In this document: piece after piece, positions 1-7,450 of the stretch
How positions within the stretch are numbered: position 1 is the stretch's first letter
Layout: each line of letters starts with the position of its first letter
Source of the DNA: Pseudomonas orientalis
GTDB lineage: Bacteria > Pseudomonadota > Gammaproteobacteria > Pseudomonadales > Pseudomonadaceae
Direction: 5' to 3'
Length of the DNA: 64,000 bases
Assembly (NCBI RefSeq): GCF_022807995.1
Contig: NZ_CP094351.1
Location: 1,705,001-1,769,000, forward strand
The notes under the pieces: model-generated
What the model saw: the letters and a program-made list of their open reading frames with translations, nothing else
Databases searched by the model: none
Told to the model about the DNA's origin: nothing
Translations under genes and position numbers: made by a program

Positions 1-257
1 TGACCGTGCTGCAGAAAGTCTTCAAGGACAAGGTAGCAAGCCCGGCCTGGCAGGAAAAACTGCACCAGATCGTGCCAAGCTACGGCACCAAGTTGAACGA
101 CAGCCCTGAAGCGGTTGCCAAGGAATGGGCCTACACGGCCGGTGTGCTGCAACTGACCCCGCCGCCAGCGATCCCGCAACTGGCGGCTCCACAGGCCACC
201 GAGGCTGCCAAGCCTGCGGCTGAGCCGAGCAAGCCGGCGTCTGACCTGGCGCTGTAA
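1..257 (+). CDS. mqo: Malate:quinone oxidoreductase, C-terminal end (partial)
   Basis: Only the last ~85 residues are in the window; the reading frame is open from the left edge. The segment contains IVPSYGTKLND followed by an Ala/Pro/Lys-rich tail ending SDLAL. This closely resembles the C-terminus of Mqo, the membrane-associated FAD enzyme that oxidises malate to oxaloacetate and passes electrons to quinone; E. coli Mqo also ends in a Pro/Lys-rich tail and DIAL. The FAD-binding and catalytic parts lie outside the window, so the call rests on this conserved tail alone. A strong bidirectional terminator follows the stop codon. Confidence 0.8.
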   Translation, partial: TVLQKVFKDKVASPAWQEKLHQIVPSYGTKLNDSPEAVAKEWAYTAGVLQLTPPPAIPQLAAPQATEAAKPAAEPSKPASDLAL

Positions 258-268
258 GCAACGTATAG

Positions 269-308
269 AAAAAGCCCGCTGAACCGGTGACGGTCAGCGG
301 GCTTTTTT
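269..308 (+). terminator. Bidirectional rho-independent terminator after mqo
   Basis: A perfect stem AAAAAGCCCGCTGA / TCAGCGGGCTTTTTT closes an 11-base loop. The A-tract on one side and T-tract on the other let it serve both mqo (plus strand) and the convergent LysR gene (minus strand). Confidence 0.92.
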
Positions 309-319
309 GTGCGCGGCGT

Positions 320-1156
320 TCAGACCCTGAAGTGCCTGACTTGCTCGTACAAATGCAGGGCCAGTGCATTAGCGGTATCGCACAGCAGATACAGATGCTG
401 GGCGGGGAGGGCCGGCAGCTCGGTCATGTGTCTCAGCCCTTGGCCCATGCGGCTCTCCTCCATCAGGCCCACGGCCACGCCGCTGCGCACGCACGCCTCT
501 ACCGCCGACGAGTTGGGACTTTCCAGCAGCACTCGATGGTAAATCCCGTGATCCTTCAGCGTCTGTAACGCTGCGGCCCGATACGGGCAACCGGCGATGG
601 GTACTGTGATGGGCAGCGGCGCGTTTGGCGGGTAACTGAACGGCTCGGCGGCCACCCACAGCGGTTGCACGGTGCCCAAGCGCTCACCCTGTGCCAGCGG
701 CTGAGCGCTGACGGTAATGGCCAGGTCCAGTTGGTTGGCCGTGAACAGATTCAACAGTTCGCCACTGGTGCGCGCTTCGATTTCCAGCTCCAGCAGCGGG
801 TTGTCAGCAATCAGGCGTGGCACAAATGCCTGGATGAAGGCGGGCGCGTAGGTGTCGGGCACGCCCAGGCGGATCTTGCCCTGCATGCGCTGGGGCATCA
901 GCGAGATCAGCAGGCGGTCATGGCTTTTGAGAAATTCGGTGGTTTCGCCCAGCAGTTTTCGGCCGTACAGCGTCAGGTCCACGCCCTGGTTGCTGCGGCT
1001 GAACAGGCGCTGGCCGACCTGGTCTTCCAGTTTCTGAATCTGCGTGGTCACGGTGGAAGCGCTGCGGTGCACATGCTCGGCCGCTTCGTTGAAGCGGCCA
1101 AAGCGCGCGACGGCGTGAAAGGTGCGCAGTAGATCGATATTCAGTTGTTTGGCCAT
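320..1156 (-). CDS. LysR-family transcriptional regulator
   Basis: This 278-residue protein has the N-terminal winged helix-turn-helix of LysR regulators (LLRTFHAVARFGRFNEAAEH, then TVTTQIQKLEDQVGQRLFSR, residues ~9-55) followed by a periplasmic-binding-like effector domain. It is slightly shorter than the usual ~300 residues. It is divergent from the EamA transporter at 1254 across a 97-base gap, the classic layout for a LysR protein that controls its neighbour. That regulatory link is inference, and the ligand cannot be read from the sequence. The ATG at 1156 has only a weak ribosome binding site. Confidence 0.88.
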   Translation of the reverse strand: MAKQLNIDLLRTFHAVARFGRFNEAAEHVHRSASTVTTQIQKLEDQVGQRLFSRSNQGVDLTLYGRKLLGETTEFLKSHDRLLISLMPQRMQGKIRLGVPDTYAPAFIQAFVPRLIADNPLLELEIEARTSGELLNLFTANQLDLAITVSAQPLAQGERLGTVQPLWVAAEPFSYPPNAPLPITVPIAGCPYRAAALQTLKDHGIYHRVLLESPNSSAVEACVRSGVAVGLMEESRMGQGLRHMTELPALPAQHLYLLCDTANALALHLYEQVRHFRV

Positions 1157-1253
1157 GGTTTGGTTTTTTCGGATTGGTGATGCAGGTTATTCAAATATAC
1201 AGAAGAGTCTCCTGTCCCTAGCCTTGGCGTCAACTACACAGGCTGGAGGCTGC

Positions 1254-2153
1254 ATGAAGCGATCAACCCTGGGATTGCTGCTGTTGCAAGTGGCGTTCGT
1301 CCTGTCATGGAGTTCGGGCTATATCGGCGCCAAGCTTGGCACCCAAGACGGCGGTGCGTTCAACCTGCTGTTCTGGCGTTTCCTGTTGGTATCGCTGTGC
1401 CTGGGGCTGTTCCTGAACGTCAGGTTGTTGAAGGTTTCATGGGCGCAGATCCGCCATTACGCCGTGGTCGGTTGCCTGTCGCAGTTTCTGTACCTGAGTT
1501 GCCTCTATGTGGCGATTCAGAACGGTCTGCCGCCTGGCATTGCGGCGATCATTGCGGCGTTGCAGCCGTTGATGACTGCGGCATTGTCGACGGGCAGCGC
1601 CACCGAGCGCAGCGGCGGTTGGCAATGGGTGGGGCTCGTGGTCAGCTTTGCCGGCGTGGCGGTTGTGATCGCCGGGCAGTACAGCAATAGCGCAACCGAG
1701 GTAAGCCTGGTCATGTATGGGCTGCCCCTGGTGTCGGCGCTGGGGCTGACGTTGGCGACTCTGTACGAACGCCGTTCGGTGCAGAACCAGAGCGTCGGCT
1801 TGCTCATACCGCTGTTTATCCAATCGCTGCTGAGCCTGATCGGCTTCACCGCCGCTGTGCTTTACACCGACACCTTGAGCATTCCCCATGACACCGACGT
1901 ACTGGTTTCGATTGTGTGGTTGACGGTGTTTTCCACCTTTGCCGCTTACTTGAGCCTGTGGCGGCTGTTGCGTGTCATGACGGCTACCCAGGTTGCAGCG
2001 TTGGTCTACCTGGAGCCCCCGGTCACCCTGGTTTGGGCAGCGCTGATGTTCGGCGACAGGATCCATGCCTCGACCTATGCCGGCATTGCCGTGGTCATTG
2101 CCGGGCTGGCTTTATTGCGCCTGAAGCGACCGACCGTCGCGTGTACATCCTGA
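1254..2153 (+). CDS. EamA/RhtA-family (DMT) inner-membrane transporter
   Basis: This 299-residue, strongly hydrophobic protein has about ten predicted membrane helices in two repeated halves, as in EamA-domain drug/metabolite transporters, many of which export amino acids or metabolites. It opens with a short Arg/Lys N-terminus and WSSGYIGAKLG, a common EamA first-helix motif. The ATG at 1254 is chosen because GGAGG lies 4-8 bases upstream; the frame is open further upstream, but no upstream start is as well placed. The gene is divergent from the LysR gene at 320-1156, which may regulate it. The substrate is unknown. Confidence 0.87.
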   Translation: MKRSTLGLLLLQVAFVLSWSSGYIGAKLGTQDGGAFNLLFWRFLLVSLCLGLFLNVRLLKVSWAQIRHYAVVGCLSQFLYLSCLYVAIQNGLPPGIAAIIAALQPLMTAALSTGSATERSGGWQWVGLVVSFAGVAVVIAGQYSNSATEVSLVMYGLPLVSALGLTLATLYERRSVQNQSVGLLIPLFIQSLLSLIGFTAAVLYTDTLSIPHDTDVLVSIVWLTVFSTFAAYLSLWRLLRVMTATQVAALVYLEPPVTLVWAALMFGDRIHASTYAGIAVVIAGLALLRLKRPTVACTS

Positions 2154-2284
2154 GGCCTGTGGGTTCAGCCATCTGACAGACATCTCCTGTTAAAAATAAA
2201 CCATGCCCAAGCAGGAAGCCTGGCTGGAACACGGGGGATTTCTTTCTGATACAGGTGCAGGGCGATGACGCCCGAGGGGTTTGT

Positions 2285-2614
2285 ATGTTGCTACGTTATG
2301 CAGCAATGGCGGCGGTAGTCGTCGCGGCTTCCGGATGTGTGCAAGAGCGTGTCGTACATGAACGTCGACCGGTGCAGCGTGAGTATGTGGAAGTCGTGGC
2401 ACCCCAACCGCCGCCGGTGCAAGTGATCGAAGTCGAGCCGGCGGCGCGCGACGGTTATATCTGGTCACGCGGTTACTGGCGCTGGCAAGGCGGACGCTAT
2501 GTGGCGGTACACGGCCATTGGGAGCCGGTGCGCGAGGGTTATCGCTATGTGCACCCGCATTGGGTACAGCGCAATGACGGGTTTCACTGGCAGGTCGGTG
2601 GCTGGGTTCGCTGA
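2285..2614 (+). CDS. Small YXW-repeat lipoprotein
   Basis: This 109-residue protein has a signal peptide ending in lipobox VAASGC, so it should be lipidated on Cys ~18 and exported. After a Pro/Val-rich linker come repeated aromatic motifs (GYIWSRGYWRWQGGRY, HGHWEPVREGYRYVHPHW, GFHWQVGGWVR), characteristic of the YXWGXW-repeat family found in many proteobacteria. No function is established for the family. The ATG at 2285 is preferred over an upstream in-frame start because GAGGGG sits just ahead and the lipobox is then at the usual distance. The gene stands alone and is followed by a REP pair. Confidence 0.8.
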   Translation: MLLRYAAMAAVVVAASGCVQERVVHERRPVQREYVEVVAPQPPPVQVIEVEPAARDGYIWSRGYWRWQGGRYVAVHGHWEPVREGYRYVHPHWVQRNDGFHWQVGGWVR

Positions 2615-2633
2615 CCGAGTGGCCTCTCCCGTT

Positions 2634-2736
2634 TGTAGGAGCGAGCTTGCTCGCGAAAAAACCACAGGCGCCGCGTGCTACCTGAATGTTCGCGTAATCG
2701 TTGGCGTTTTTCGCGAGCAAGCTCGCTCCTGCAAAA
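2634..2736. repeat. REPIN, AGCGAGCTTGCTCGCG family (copy 1)
   Basis: Two inverted copies of a Pseudomonas REP sequence (core GGAGCGAGCTTGCTCGCGAA and its reverse complement) flank a ~45-base spacer. The spacer resembles, in inverted orientation, that of the copy at 16635. It sits between the lipoprotein and PIN-toxin genes, both ending towards it. Confidence 0.9.
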
Positions 2737-2742
2737 GACGGC

Positions 2743-3138
2743 CTAGCCGATCCGTTTCATACCCGTCGCCTTGACCGCATTCAGGTCGAAGGTGGCGGTG
2801 TATTCGCAACCCGCCGCGTGGGCGCAGCGTTCGATCAGGCAATCGGCAAAGTCTGCCTTGTTCGCAATGAACTTGCGCAGTGCCTGCCAGATGATATCGG
2901 CGTGCTCAACCGTGAGCTCGCGAGTGTGCAACAGGGTTTCCAGCACCATCACCACATCGCTTTTGGCCGACTGGTAGCAGGACTGCAATACCCACACCAA
3001 TTCCACAACGGTCACCAGGCTGACAAAGCCCGGTGACGCGGCGGTGAGTGATTCGATCAGTCTGGACGCCTTGGCTGATTGCACGGGCTCGTCCTGGGTG
3101 ACGTAGCGCACCAGCACGTTGGTATCCAGGCCGATCAT
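2743..3138 (-). CDS. PIN-domain toxin (VapC-like ribonuclease)
   Basis: This 131-residue single PIN domain begins MIGLDTNVLVRY, with the first conserved acidic residue at D5. It also carries the expected later acidic positions in VVELVW, DFADCLI and TFD. PIN toxins are Mg-dependent endoribonucleases, often cutting tRNA or rRNA. Its start overlaps the stop of the AbrB-type gene at 3135 by four bases (ATGA), typical of translationally coupled toxin-antitoxin pairs with the antitoxin first. All four acidic positions are present, so it looks intact. Target RNA unknown. Confidence 0.88.
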   Translation of the reverse strand: MIGLDTNVLVRYVTQDEPVQSAKASRLIESLTAASPGFVSLVTVVELVWVLQSCYQSAKSDVVMVLETLLHTRELTVEHADIIWQALRKFIANKADFADCLIERCAHAAGCEYTATFDLNAVKATGMKRIG

Positions 3139-3377
3139 CCGGCTTTTGCTCCCTGGGTCGCGATGGCCTGGTTCATGTCCTCGATGGACACCGCATTGGC
3201 CGGCTTGCTGATCAGTCCCTTGAGGTCGGTGACGGTTTTACTCGCGGCGATCATGGAAAACTTGCCGTCTTCCATTTCAACGAATTCCACCCGGTCGCCT
3301 GTTTCCAGGCCGAGGGCTGTCCTGACCTGGACAGGGATAGTGATTTGTCCTTTTGAAGTCAGTGTTGCGGTTGCCAT
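3135..3377 (-). CDS. AbrB/SpoVT-type antitoxin
   Basis: This 80-residue protein has an N-terminal swapped-hairpin AbrB/MazE DNA-binding fold (TLTSKGQITIPVQVRTALGL, residues ~5-24) and a C-terminal tail that would bind the toxin. It precedes the PIN toxin with a four-base overlap. The ATG at 3377 has GGAG nine bases upstream. An in-frame ATG at 3392 (adding MEIFT) is also possible and is preceded by AAGGA inside the palindrome at 3399-3422. AbrB antitoxins usually bind palindromes in their own promoter, which fits this location. Confidence 0.87.
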   Translation of the reverse strand: MATATLTSKGQITIPVQVRTALGLETGDRVEFVEMEDGKFSMIAASKTVTDLKGLISKPANAVSIEDMNQAIATQGAKAG

Positions 3378-3398
3378 AGTGAAGATCTCCATCGTGAT

Positions 3399-3422
3399 AT
3401 TCCTTACCTTAGGGTAAGGAAT
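3399..3422 (-). promoter_or_regulatory. Perfect inverted repeat, likely toxin-antitoxin operator
   Basis: Ten-base arms ATTCCTTACC and GGTAAGGAAT are separated by TTAG. The element lies 21 bases upstream of the antitoxin ATG at 3377, and 6 bases from the alternative ATG at 3392, so it could overlap the promoter or ribosome binding site. Autorepressor binding is inferred from family behaviour. Confidence 0.65.
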
Positions 3423-3560
3423 GATGGAGGACAATATCCGTTGGTCCATAGGTTGCTCGCAGGTGGGGTGAGTCGGTACTCAAACCCTAGTCCGGACTCG
3501 CGGTCTCCACACCTTTGGCCCCGCGCCAAACCGATACAAACTATGACCGATCGCGCCGGC

Positions 3561-4934
3561 TCACTGCACCACGCGATAGCACGGCACATACGCCGCGCCG
3601 CCCGGCAGCTTCATGCGATGCTGGGCGACAAACGCTTTGAGCAGCTCGTCCAACGGTTTCATGATCGCCGGGTCGCCGTGAATCTCGTACGGGCCGTTTT
3701 CTTCAATCAGGCGAATACCGTTTTCCTTGACGTTACCTGCCACAATTCCGGAGAACGCGCGACGCAGGTTCGCCGCCAGTTCATGGGGCGGCAGCGCATG
3801 ACTCAGTTGCAGGCTGGCCATGTTTTCGTGGGTTGGATCGAAGGGGCGCTGGAAACCTTCGTCGATCTTCAATAGCCAGTTGAAGTGGAACGCGTCGTTG
3901 CGTTCGCGACGGAACTGCTTCACAGCCTTGAGGCCCAGAGTCATCTGGCGCGCGACTTCGGCCGGGTCGTCGATGATGATCTGGTAGTGCTTCTGCGCCG
4001 CTTCGCCGAGGGTAGCGCCGACGAACGCATGCAGTTGTTCCAGGTAAGGGGCCGCATGTCTGGGCCCGGTGAGCACCACCGGGAACGGCAGGTCGCGGTT
4101 GTCCGGGTGCATCAGGATGCCCAGCAGGTAGAGGAACTCTTCGGCGGTGCCGGCGCCGCCGGGGAAGATGATGATGCCGTGGCCGACACGCACGAAGGCT
4201 TCCAGGCGTTTCTCGATGTCCGGCAGGATCACCAGCTCGTTGACGATCGGGTTGGGCGCTTCGGCGGCAATGATGCCCGGCTCGGTCAGGCCCAGGTAGC
4301 GGCCGCCGGTGATGCGTTGTTTGGCGTGGGAAATGGTCGCGCCTTTCATCGGCCCTTTCATGACGCCGGGGCCGCAGCCGGTGCAGACATCGAGACTGCG
4401 CAGGCCGAGTTCGTGCCCGACTTTCTTGGTGTATTTGTATTCTTCGGTGTTGATGGAGTGGCCACCCCAGCACACCACGATCTTCGGCTCGACACCCGCG
4501 CGCAGCGTACGGGCGTTGCGCAACAGGTGGAATACGTAGTCAGTGATGCCCTGGGAGTTGCTCAGGTCGATGCGCTGGCTGTCCAGCTCGTTTTCGGTGT
4601 AGACGATGTCGCGCAAGGCGCTGAACAGCATTTCGCGGGTGCTGGCGATCATCTCGCCATCGACGAAGGCATCGGCCGGGGCGTTGAGCAGCTCCAGGCG
4701 CACGCCGCGGTCCTGCTGGTGGATGCGTACTTCGAAATCCTTGTAGGCGTCGAGGATGGTCTTGGCGTTGTCGATATGCGCGCCAGTGTTGAGGATCGCC
4801 AGGGCGCACTGGCGAAACAGGGCGTAGACGCTGCCGCTGCCGGCTTCACTCAGTTGCTGGACTTCACGTTGGGACAGGGTTTCGAGGCTGCCCTTGGGGC
4901 TGACGGAGGCATTGATGACTTGACGTTGGGGCAT
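3561..4934 (-). CDS. ppnN: Pyrimidine/purine nucleotide 5'-monophosphate nucleosidase PpnN (LOG family)
   Basis: This 457-residue protein matches E. coli PpnN (YgdH) in layout: an N-terminal extension (SPKGSLETLSQREV), a central LOG/lysine-decarboxylase-like Rossmann domain with GGHS (157-160), GPGVMKGPMKGA (188-199) and the phosphoribohydrolase motif PGGAGTAEE (258-266), then a C-terminal extension. PpnN splits nucleotide monophosphates into base and ribose-5-phosphate and is a known (p)ppGpp-controlled enzyme of nucleotide recycling. The ATG at 4934 has AAGGA upstream; the frame continues further but without a better start. It lies downstream of the lpxO-like gene on the same strand, 149 bases away. 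Confidence 0.93.
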   Translation of the reverse strand: MPQRQVINASVSPKGSLETLSQREVQQLSEAGSGSVYALFRQCALAILNTGAHIDNAKTILDAYKDFEVRIHQQDRGVRLELLNAPADAFVDGEMIASTREMLFSALRDIVYTENELDSQRIDLSNSQGITDYVFHLLRNARTLRAGVEPKIVVCWGGHSINTEEYKYTKKVGHELGLRSLDVCTGCGPGVMKGPMKGATISHAKQRITGGRYLGLTEPGIIAAEAPNPIVNELVILPDIEKRLEAFVRVGHGIIIFPGGAGTAEEFLYLLGILMHPDNRDLPFPVVLTGPRHAAPYLEQLHAFVGATLGEAAQKHYQIIIDDPAEVARQMTLGLKAVKQFRRERNDAFHFNWLLKIDEGFQRPFDPTHENMASLQLSHALPPHELAANLRRAFSGIVAGNVKENGIRLIEENGPYEIHGDPAIMKPLDELLKAFVAQHRMKLPGGAAYVPCYRVVQ

Positions 4935-4953
4935 TCTGATTCCTTGAAAGCAC

Positions 4954-4984
4954 AGCCACCGCATCCACGACAGGCGCGGTGGCT
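4954..4984 (-). other. Hairpin between the lpxO-like gene and ppnN
   Basis: Nine-base arms AGCCACCGC / GCGGTGGCT enclose a 13-base loop in the leader of ppnN. No T-run follows on the minus strand, so it is not a clear terminator. It may be a leader structure or an RNA 3' end stabiliser. Confidence 0.4.
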
Positions 4985-5083
4985 TGAGAATGATGGGCGC
5001 CGTATACGGTCGCACGAGACGGTTATTTACCTCAGGCGCAAGGCCGAGCGCAAATACCGTCCAGCACCATCATGCCGCAGAAC

Positions 5084-5908
5084 TTACTGGATCAGCTTCC
5101 AGTTTTTGTAGAAAACCCGACGCAGGGTAAACACCAGGCCGGCAAAGCCCGCGATTACGGCGTTAAGCACCGAGGGCAGCAGGGTTGGCCGCACGATATC
5201 AATGAACAGGCAGTAACGTTTCGCATCGTTCTTGTTGAAAGACGCATGCATCAGCGTGTCATCGAAGATAAACAGCGGGTCGTCGTGCCAGTAGTGCTTG
5301 TGCTTGCCCACCTGGATATACACGCCTTCATGGTGCGGCGCCGGCGCCATGTTGTAGAGCACGCGGAACATCATGCGCAGGGGGCCGAAGTGGAACGACG
5401 TCGAGCGGTTCTCGTTGAACACCGACACGCCAATGGTCTTCACAAATGGCAGCTTCTTGCGCAGCTGCGGGATGTCCAGGGCGGTTTCGATGGGGCGGCC
5501 GTACCACTGGAAAAACAACATGCCGCGTTTCTTCTCGGCCATGCGCGCGTCCAGGTAATCGATGATTTCTTCCTTGCGGGCCATGGCGTCGTCGATCACC
5601 TGTTGCAAGTCCTCGCGCCAGGCGGGAGGCAGGTCTTGCATCGTGTAGACATGTCGGTTGCGCCTGCTCAGCAGGTCGAACAGAGTGTTGAACGGCGCCA
5701 GGATCCAGGTGTTGCGACCGTTGCCGACAAAATATTTCTTGATGGTGTCGCGGTCGTACAGGCCATTGCGCAAGAAGTCATAAATGCCGCAAAACAGCAC
5801 CAGCAGCAGGAACACCAGGCTGATGTGTGGAAAAACGTCCATAAACAGCAGAACGCCGATCACCCAGACGAGGGATATCAGCTTTTTGCCAACCGCATTT
5901 TTGCTCAT
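5084..5908 (-). CDS. lpxO: LpxO-like lipid A hydroxylase (aspartyl/asparaginyl beta-hydroxylase family)
   Basis: This 274-residue protein has N-terminal hydrophobic segments (residues ~8-40) anchoring it to the inner membrane, a cytoplasmic aspartyl/asparaginyl hydroxylase domain, and a hydrophobic C-terminus. Likely iron ligands are visible in SFHFGPLR and DDTLMHASFN, and the 2-oxoglutarate-binding region in KRYCLFIDI. LpxO hydroxylates the 2-position of secondary lipid A acyl chains using O2, Fe(II) and 2-oxoglutarate. Pseudomonads often carry paralogues, so lpxO1 versus lpxO2 cannot be settled here. The ATG at 5908 is preferred over one at 5953 because the extra 15 residues are not family-like. 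Confidence 0.83.
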   Translation of the reverse strand: MSKNAVGKKLISLVWVIGVLLFMDVFPHISLVFLLLVLFCGIYDFLRNGLYDRDTIKKYFVGNGRNTWILAPFNTLFDLLSRRNRHVYTMQDLPPAWREDLQQVIDDAMARKEEIIDYLDARMAEKKRGMLFFQWYGRPIETALDIPQLRKKLPFVKTIGVSVFNENRSTSFHFGPLRMMFRVLYNMAPAPHHEGVYIQVGKHKHYWHDDPLFIFDDTLMHASFNKNDAKRYCLFIDIVRPTLLPSVLNAVIAGFAGLVFTLRRVFYKNWKLIQ

Positions 5909-6182
5909 GGAACCTGGCTCCAAACCTGAAACATAATGAAACAATATCGTCATGATAAGGCTTTATCGCGCCCACGAGCGTTTTTAAATGAAGCGAAATT
6001 GTTAAACCGTCTCAAATTTTGTAACCGTTGCCGGAGAAGCCCGGTGTCGCGTGGATTGAATTTTGAGAACGGAAGATTTGCGACTATCGTGACGCTTCGG
6101 ATTTTCGGGCGTCATAGACCGGTACGATTGAAGTTGAATGGCCACCATTGGCCTTCGGCACCTTGGAAGAGGCAGAATTTTT

Positions 6183-7388
6183 ATGATCATCAAACCGCGG
6201 GTTCGTGGCTTTATCTGTGTGACCGCTCACCCTGTTGGCTGTGAAGCGAACGTCCGAGAACAGATCGACTACGTAACCAGCTACGTATCAAAAAAAGGCA
6301 CCATCGAAGGCGGCCCCAAGAAGGTGCTGGTCCTCGGTGCTTCCACCGGCTACGGCCTGGCCGCGCGCATCAGTGCTGCGTTTGGCTGCGGCGCCGACAC
6401 CCTGGGCGTGTTTTTTGAGAAAGAAGGCGAAGATGGCAAACTGAGCTCCGCCGGCTGGTACAACAGCGCGGCGTTCGAGAAGTTTGCCGTGGAAAAGGGC
6501 CTGTACGCCAAGAGCATTAATGGCGACGCGTTCTCCGACGAGATCAAGCGCCTGACCATTGAAACCATCAAGAAAGACCTGGGCAAGATCGACCTGGTGG
6601 TCTACAGCCTGGCCGCGCCACGCCGTACCGACCCGCAAGGCGTGGTGCACACCTCCACCCTCAAGCCGATCGGCAAGGCCGTGACCCTGCGCGGTATCAA
6701 CACCGACAAGGGCGTGGTAGTCGACACTACTTTGGAGCCCGCGACCCAGGAAGAAATCGACGGCACCGTCAAAGTGATGGGCGGCGAAGACTGGCAACTG
6801 TGGATCGACGCCCTGCGTGACGCCGATGTACTGGCCGAAGGCGCCAAGACCACCGCGTTCACTTATCTCGGTGAGAAGCTGACCCAGGACATCTACTGGA
6901 ATGGCTCCATCGGCGAAGCCAAGAAAGACCTGGACAAAAAAGTCCTGACCCTGCGCGCCAACCTGGCTGCGCTCAAGGGCGACGCCCGTGTGTCGGTACT
7001 CAAGGCGGTGGTGACCCAGGCCAGCTCGGCAATCCCGATCATGCCGCTGTACCTGTCGCTGCTGTTCAAGGTGATGAAAGAGCAGGGCACTCACGAAGGC
7101 TGCATCGAGCAGGTTTATGGCCTGTTCAAGGACAGCCTCTACGGCAGCGAGCCAAAGCTGGATGCCGACGGTCGCCTGCGTGCCGATCTGGCCGAGCTGG
7201 AGCCAAAGGTTCAGGACGCCGTGGCGGCGCTGTGGAACCAGGTCACCGACGACAACGTCAACGAGATCAGTGATTTTGCCGGCTACAAGGCTGAGTTCCT
7301 GCGCTTGTTCGGTTTCGAGATCGATGGCGTGGACTACGACGCGGACGTGAACCCGACCGTCAAGATCAACGGTCTGGTGCAGGCGTAA
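6183..7388 (+). CDS. fabV: NADH-dependent trans-2-enoyl-ACP/CoA reductase FabV
   Basis: This 401-residue protein catalyses the last step of the fatty-acid elongation cycle. FabV hallmarks are visible: the N-terminal [20 protein letters not shown], the NAD-binding [11 protein letters not shown], and the active-site Tyr-(X)8-Lys spacing (Y238 in [13 protein letters not shown]247), which distinguishes FabV from FabI. FabV enzymes are largely insensitive to triclosan, which explains the intrinsic resistance of pseudomonads. Length fits the family. It is divergent from the lpxO-like gene across a 274-base spacer and ends at a strong hairpin terminator shared with the convergent ExoY-like gene. Confidence 0.95.
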   Translation: MIIKPRVRGFICVTAHPVGCEANVREQIDYVTSYVSKKGTIEGGPKKVLVLGASTGYGLAARISAAFGCGADTLGVFFEKEGEDGKLSSAGWYNSAAFEKFAVEKGLYAKSINGDAFSDEIKRLTIETIKKDLGKIDLVVYSLAAPRRTDPQGVVHTSTLKPIGKAVTLRGINTDKGVVVDTTLEPATQEEIDGTVKVMGGEDWQLWIDALRDADVLAEGAKTTAFTYLGEKLTQDIYWNGSIGEAKKDLDKKVLTLRANLAALKGDARVSVLKAVVTQASSAIPIMPLYLSLLFKVMKEQGTHEGCIEQVYGLFKDSLYGSEPKLDADGRLRADLAELEPKVQDAVAALWNQVTDDNVNEISDFAGYKAEFLRLFGFEIDGVDYDADVNPTVKINGLVQA

Positions 7389-7401
7389 ATGATGTAACGG
7401 T

Positions 7402-7440
7402 GGCGGCCTCGATAACTCGCTTATCAGGCCGCCGCTTGTT
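7402..7440. terminator. Terminator between fabV and the ExoY-like gene
   Basis: GGCGGCCT-c-GATAA pairs with TTATC-AGGCCGCC, a ~13-bp stem with one bulged base and a short loop, followed by TTGTTG. It lies between two converging genes, so it probably works for fabV and may also protect the minus-strand transcript end. Confidence 0.72.
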
Positions 7441-7450
7441 GCTACGGATA

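Noticed and set aside
3885..5111. 408-codon open frame on the plus strand
   Set aside because: Antisense shadow of ppnN, which is a clear family member.
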